A stretch of DNA of 7,687 nt from Thermoflexales bacterium (lineage in GTDB: Bacteria > Chloroflexota > Anaerolineae > J036 > Brachytrichaceae): assembly GCA_017998555.1 (NCBI GenBank), contig JAGOCU010000096.1, forward strand, positions 1 through 7,687, given 5' to 3'. Positions 4,862-7,687 of the stretch are shown piece by piece; position 1 is the first letter of the stretch; every line of letters begins with the position of its first letter. The notes beneath the pieces are model-generated. The model did no database searches. It was not told where the DNA came from and saw only the letters and a list, made by a program, of their open reading frames with translations. Both the position numbers and the translations under genes were made by a program.

Positions 4862-6106
4862 ATGCGCAAGATTCTGCAAATCGCGCTCAAGGACCTGCGC
4901 CTGGCGTTTCGCGACCGGGCCGCCCTGATCCTGATGCTGGCCGCACCGCTCGCCCTGACCGTTGGGCTGGGCATCGTGACCGGCCGTTTCTCCGGGGGCG
5001 GAAACGCGTCGGGCGTCAGCGACATCCCGGTCGCCGTGGTGAACCAGGACGACGGGCAACTCGGATCAAGCCTGGTCAACCTGCTCGGCGGGTCCCAACT
5101 GGGCGGTCTGCTCAAGCCGATTACCTCGACGACGGTGGCGGAGGCCCGGGCCCTGGTCGACGCTGACAAGGTCGCCGCGGCCATCATCATCCCGCCGGGT
5201 TTCTCGCGCGGCATTCTGCCGAGCGGCCCGGATGGCGCGGTCGGCGCGCCGGTAACGATCGAACTGCGGATCAGCCCGGGCCGGCCGCTGGGCGCCAGCA
5301 TCGCCCAGTCGGTTGTGGAGGAGTTCATCAATCGGGTCGACGCGGTCCGGGCCAGCGAGGACGTCACGATTCGGCGCCTCATCGCAGCCGGGCTTCTTCT
5401 ACCCGCCGATGCGGAGGCATACGCCCACGGGATTGCCCAACGTGCGTCGAACACCGCCGGGGTGTCGGTTCGGGCGACCAGCGCCGAAGCCAAACCGGTC
5501 GCCCCGTTTGATCCGCTGGCCGTGCTGGCGCCCGGCATGGCCCTGCTCTTTCTGATGTATGCCGTCACCCGCGGCGCCGCGACCGTGCTGGGCGAACGCA
5601 CGGCCGGGACCTTGCAGCGGATTCTGGTCTCGCCGACCTCGGTCTTTCAAGCCCTGTCCGGCAAGATGCTGGGCATCTTTTTCATCGCCGTGTCGCAGTT
5701 GACGCTCCTGATCGTTGGATGCGGCCTGCTGTTTCAATTGCGCTGGGGGGACCCGCTGGCCGTGGCTGCCTTGATCGCATTCACAGCCCTGGCCGCCACA
5801 GGCTGGGGGGCACTGTTGGCCGCAATCGCCCGCACACCGGCTCAGGCCGGCAGCGCCGGAACCGCCCTCATGCTTGCCTTTGGCGTGCTCGGGGGAAACT
5901 TCGGCTCAAATGTGCCGCTCCCGAGCGCGCTGAGCGCGCTGGGCGCAATCACCCCGAATCGGTGGGGGATGAACGGTTTTGAGCAACTCGCCGCGGGCGG
6001 AAATCTGACGGGTATTGGGGCCAACCTGGCCGCCCTTTGCCTGATGGCCGTTGTCACCCTGGGGATTGCCACGCTCGTATTCCGCCGGACAAGCACGACA
6101 CGCTAA
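4862..6106 (+). CDS. ABC-2 type exporter permease, first half-subunit
   Basis: Integral membrane subunit, 414 aa, with the layout of the ABC2_membrane_3 family. An amphipathic start (KDLRLAFRDRA) leads into one membrane segment (about 20-39). A large extracytoplasmic domain (about 45-215, containing IPVAVVNQDDGQLGSSL and AAAIIIPPGFSRGI) follows, then about five segments near 218-238, 269-291, 298-322, 330-350 and 386-407. GERTAGTLQRILVSP (244-258) is the cytoplasmic coupling-helix region that contacts the ATPase. ATG at 4862 follows the ATPase stop by one base (TGAcATG) with no good Shine-Dalgarno, which suggests translational coupling. It should pair with the second permease in the same operon. 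Confidence 0.94.
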   Translation: MRKILQIALKDLRLAFRDRAALILMLAAPLALTVGLGIVTGRFSGGGNASGVSDIPVAVVNQDDGQLGSSLVNLLGGSQLGGLLKPITSTTVAEARALVDADKVAAAIIIPPGFSRGILPSGPDGAVGAPVTIELRISPGRPLGASIAQSVVEEFINRVDAVRASEDVTIRRLIAAGLLLPADAEAYAHGIAQRASNTAGVSVRATSAEAKPVAPFDPLAVLAPGMALLFLMYAVTRGAATVLGERTAGTLQRILVSPTSVFQALSGKMLGIFFIAVSQLTLLIVGCGLLFQLRWGDPLAVAALIAFTALAATGWGALLAAIARTPAQAGSAGTALMLAFGVLGGNFGSNVPLPSALSALGAITPNRWGMNGFEQLAAGGNLTGIGANLAALCLMAVVTLGIATLVFRRTSTTR

Positions 6107-6116
6107 GAAGCCTCGA

Positions 6117-6190
6117 CAAAACCAGTTTCCGGGAAGACATCCCTCGCCCCGGCGGGCGCCGGGGCGAGGGATGTCTTCCCGGGATACAGG
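6117..6190 (-). repeat. Long hairpin element, copy B (25-bp perfect stem)
   Basis: Arms 6129-6153 and 6158-6182 pair perfectly around the loop GGGC; the loop-proximal core is CGCCCCGGC/GCCGGGGCG. Read on the minus strand it is preceded by CCTGT (6190-6186) and followed by AAACTGGTTTTG, the same flanks as copy A at 2010-2069. It sits between the two permease genes of one operon, 22 nt after the first stop. On the plus strand no T-run follows, so full termination is unlikely; it may reduce read-through or affect mRNA decay. Confidence 0.8.
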
Positions 6191-6224
6191 TTCGGTTGAG
6201 GGTTCCAAAGCGCCACGGAGAGAC

Positions 6225-7424
6225 ATGAACGCGTTGCGAAAGATTATTGCCATTGCCTGGAAGGACACCCTGGTGCGCTTCTCGAGCCGCTCGGAATTGC
6301 TGTTCTTCATCATCCTGCCGCTCATCTTTATCTTCATCCTGTCAGGCGGGCCGCGCGGGCCGAAACAGGATGGCCGGGTCATCCTGCCGATTGCCGACGA
6401 TGCCGGCAGCGCGGCATCGCGGGCCTTGATCGCCGCCATCGATCAGAGCGCGACCGTGCGCTCGGTTCCGGCCAATGGGAAGCGGACCCTCGGCGACGGG
6501 GACGCGGCGCTGCTGATCATTCCGGCCAGCTTTGAAGCCGATCTGGCCCGAGGCGGAGCCGCCCTCGACCTGCGGCTGAAGCCCAACGATCTGAACGCCA
6601 TCGCCGCCCAGCGCGCGGTGGCGACCGCGGCGGGGCGGATCAGCCGGGCCGCCGAGGCGGCTCGCGCAAGCGCCGATGACGCGGACCGTCTCAGACCGTT
6701 TGACAGTCCCGAGGCGCGCCAGGCCTGGTATGAGGCCAGCCTGCGCGACGCCCAGGCGTTCCTGGCCGCGACGCCGGCGCGCCTGACGGTCATTCAGGCC
6801 GTCCAGAATGACACGGGCTATGATCCGATCTCGCATACGTCCACCGGCCAGCTCATCACCTGGGTCCTCATCCCGATGATCGGGGTGGGCGCGTTGTTCG
6901 CCTACGAACGCGAGACGGGCACCCTGCGCCGGCTGCGCACGACGCCGACCTCGCGGGCCATCCTGCTGCTCGGGGTGGCCGGCGGTCAACTCGCGACCGC
7001 GCTGGTCCAGATGGCGCTGCTGGCCGGCTTCGGGGCCATCGCCCTCGGGATGGATTGGGGCCGCTCGCCGGCTGGCCTGGCGATCGTGGGCGTGGCCTTT
7101 GGCGCGGCGGGCGTCTCGCTGGGGGTGATGCTGGGCACGTTTGTCAAGAGCGAGCGGCAGGCCAGCGGGCTTGCGATCATGCTGGGGATGCTGATGGCGC
7201 TTCTGGGTGGTTGCTGGTATCCGTTGGAGATATTCCCCGAGGGTGTCCGGGCGGCCGCCCACATCCTGCCAACGACCTGGGCGATGGAGGCCTTGACCGG
7301 CCTGTCGCGGCGCGGAATCGGCGTGACCGGGATCCTGCCCGCGGCCGGCGCCCTGCTTGGGTTCGCGGCGGTGTTCTTCACCATCGGCGTCGCGCGGATG
7401 AATCGCGCGGGCGATGACCGTTGA
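6225..7424 (+). CDS. ABC-2 type exporter permease, second half-subunit
   Basis: Integral membrane partner of the first permease, 399 aa. Membrane segment 1 is at about 24-41 (ELLFFIILPLIFIFILSG). It is followed by an extracytoplasmic domain (about 45-205) with an alanine/arginine-rich helical stretch (130-155), and then by five or so segments near 208-226, 247-275, 284-305, 314-332 and 368-390. FAYERETGTLRRLRTTPTSR (225-244) is the coupling region that meets the ATPase. The frame is open for 58 codons upstream through the hairpin element, but the ATG at 6225 has GGAGAG just before it (4-nt gap from GGAG) and gives the usual start RKIIAIAWKD, like RKILQIALKD of the first permease. It lies 118 nt after the first permease gene. 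Substrate unknown; no HlyD-like adaptor gene is in the window. Confidence 0.93.
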   Translation: MNALRKIIAIAWKDTLVRFSSRSELLFFIILPLIFIFILSGGPRGPKQDGRVILPIADDAGSAASRALIAAIDQSATVRSVPANGKRTLGDGDAALLIIPASFEADLARGGAALDLRLKPNDLNAIAAQRAVATAAGRISRAAEAARASADDADRLRPFDSPEARQAWYEASLRDAQAFLAATPARLTVIQAVQNDTGYDPISHTSTGQLITWVLIPMIGVGALFAYERETGTLRRLRTTPTSRAILLLGVAGGQLATALVQMALLAGFGAIALGMDWGRSPAGLAIVGVAFGAAGVSLGVMLGTFVKSERQASGLAIMLGMLMALLGGCWYPLEIFPEGVRAAAHILPTTWAMEALTGLSRRGIGVTGILPAAGALLGFAAVFFTIGVARMNRAGDDR

Positions 7425-7430
7425 GATTCC

Positions 7431-7486
7431 TGGAGCTGCAATGCCCCCGGCCCGGCATACGCCGGGCCGGGGGCATTGCAGCTCCA
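7431..7486 (+). terminator. Terminator-like hairpin after the ABC operon (26-bp perfect stem)
   Basis: Arms 7431-7456 and 7461-7486 are exactly complementary with loop ATAC and a loop-proximal core GGCCCGGC/GCCGGGCC. It begins 7 nt after the stop of the second permease. Beyond the stem comes AATAACGGG rather than a T-run, so classical intrinsic termination is uncertain. Its position and strength fit an end-of-operon hairpin that terminates transcription or protects the 3' end. Confidence 0.65.
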
Positions 7487-7505
7487 ATAACGGGCAGCCA
7501 TAATC

Positions 7506-7687
7506 ATGACCGTGAAAGAGAACCTGATCACCCGCATGCGCCGCGCGCTTGCGTCGGCCGACGAGCCCGGCCGGCTCATCATGCCCGCCAGCGGCGAGAA
7601 CGCGGCCTGGTTTGGGCATGTCATGGCGGCGGCGGCATTCGTGCCGATGACGATCGTGATGCTGGTCAGCCTGGTGGCGACGACCAC
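7506..7687 (+). CDS. Start of a membrane protein, function unknown (cut by window end)
   Basis: Open to the right edge; 60 complete codons are visible. The first 35 residues are polar and basic (MTVKENLITRMRRALASADE). A hydrophobic stretch follows at about 37-59 (FGHVMAAAAFVPMTIVMLVS), most likely a membrane segment. I do not recognise the family. The ATG at 7506 has no convincing Shine-Dalgarno; GTG at 7512 and ATG at 7536 are possible alternatives. It lies 19 nt after the hairpin that follows the ABC operon, so it probably begins a separate transcription unit. Its codon composition matches its neighbours. Confidence 0.55.
   Translation, partial: MTVKENLITRMRRALASADEPGRLIMPASGENAAWFGHVMAAAAFVPMTIVMLVSLVATT

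Noticed and set aside
3835..5601. A very long open frame on the minus strand (588 codons) across the ABC genes
   Set aside because: It lies antisense to the ATPase and first permease, whose motifs are unmistakable. Its translation is low-complexity Arg/Ala/Ser/Pro without any family motif, as GC-rich antisense frames usually are.
6051..6224. Upstream extension of the second permease (58 extra codons)
   Set aside because: The extension overlaps the first permease and translates the hairpin repeat; a ribosome-binding site and a normal family N-terminus occur at 6225.
6342..7619. Long minus-strand frame (425 codons) across the second permease
   Set aside because: Antisense shadow of a clear membrane protein. 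It also runs straight through the 26-bp hairpin, and no domain is recognisable.

Overview
The window is GC-rich bacterial chromosome, densely packed, with clear Shine-Dalgarno sites and one near-consensus sigma-70 promoter. The extended, cysteine-free L31 with a T-G-S-T-K-P-E / I-I-D-T-E-G-Q-V type core and the style of the HU and caspase proteins make me lean towards Chloroflexota (Anaerolineae/Caldilineae-like). That assignment is inference; no rRNA or other firm marker is present.

Layout. (1) Positions 1-1967, minus strand: a two-gene unit with a small bacterial caspase-fold peptidase (orthocaspase) followed, with overlapping stop and start codons (TTGA), by an RlmI-type 23S rRNA cytosine-C5 methyltransferase that runs off the left edge. 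(2) Positions 1968-2255: a divergent intergenic region with a long hairpin element, a consensus promoter reading right, and a possibly structured leader. (3) Positions 2256-3181, plus strand: ribosomal protein operon rplU-rpmA-rpmE (L21, L27, L31), closed by a 24-bp bidirectional terminator hairpin. (4) Positions 3261-3578, minus strand: an HU-family nucleoid protein convergent with the ribosomal operon. (5) Positions 3579-3915: a non-coding divergent region with three DnaA-box-like 9-mers, a candidate HU promoter, a perfect 32-bp palindrome and a direct repeat in front of the ABC operon. (6) Positions 3916-7424, plus strand: an ABC-2 exporter made of one ATPase and two different permease half-subunits, the last two separated by a 25-bp hairpin. 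(7) A 26-bp hairpin, then the beginning of a membrane protein cut by the right edge.

How the genes work together. The ribosomal genes and the methyltransferase serve the large ribosomal subunit. The ABC genes should form one membrane exporter, with an ATPase homodimer driving a heterodimer of the two permeases, probably exporting a drug, lipid or other hydrophobic compound. The role of the caspase is unknown; only its coupling to the methyltransferase gives a hint.

The most distinctive feature is a set of five long perfect inverted repeats, all intergenic. Four carry 21-26-bp stems, three of these with a CCCGGC/GCCGGG loop-proximal core. Two of them (2010-2069 and 6117-6190, in opposite orientation) also share flanking motifs, as expected for copies of one dispersed hairpin repeat. 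I see no CRISPR array, tRNA, rRNA, transposase or phage gene.
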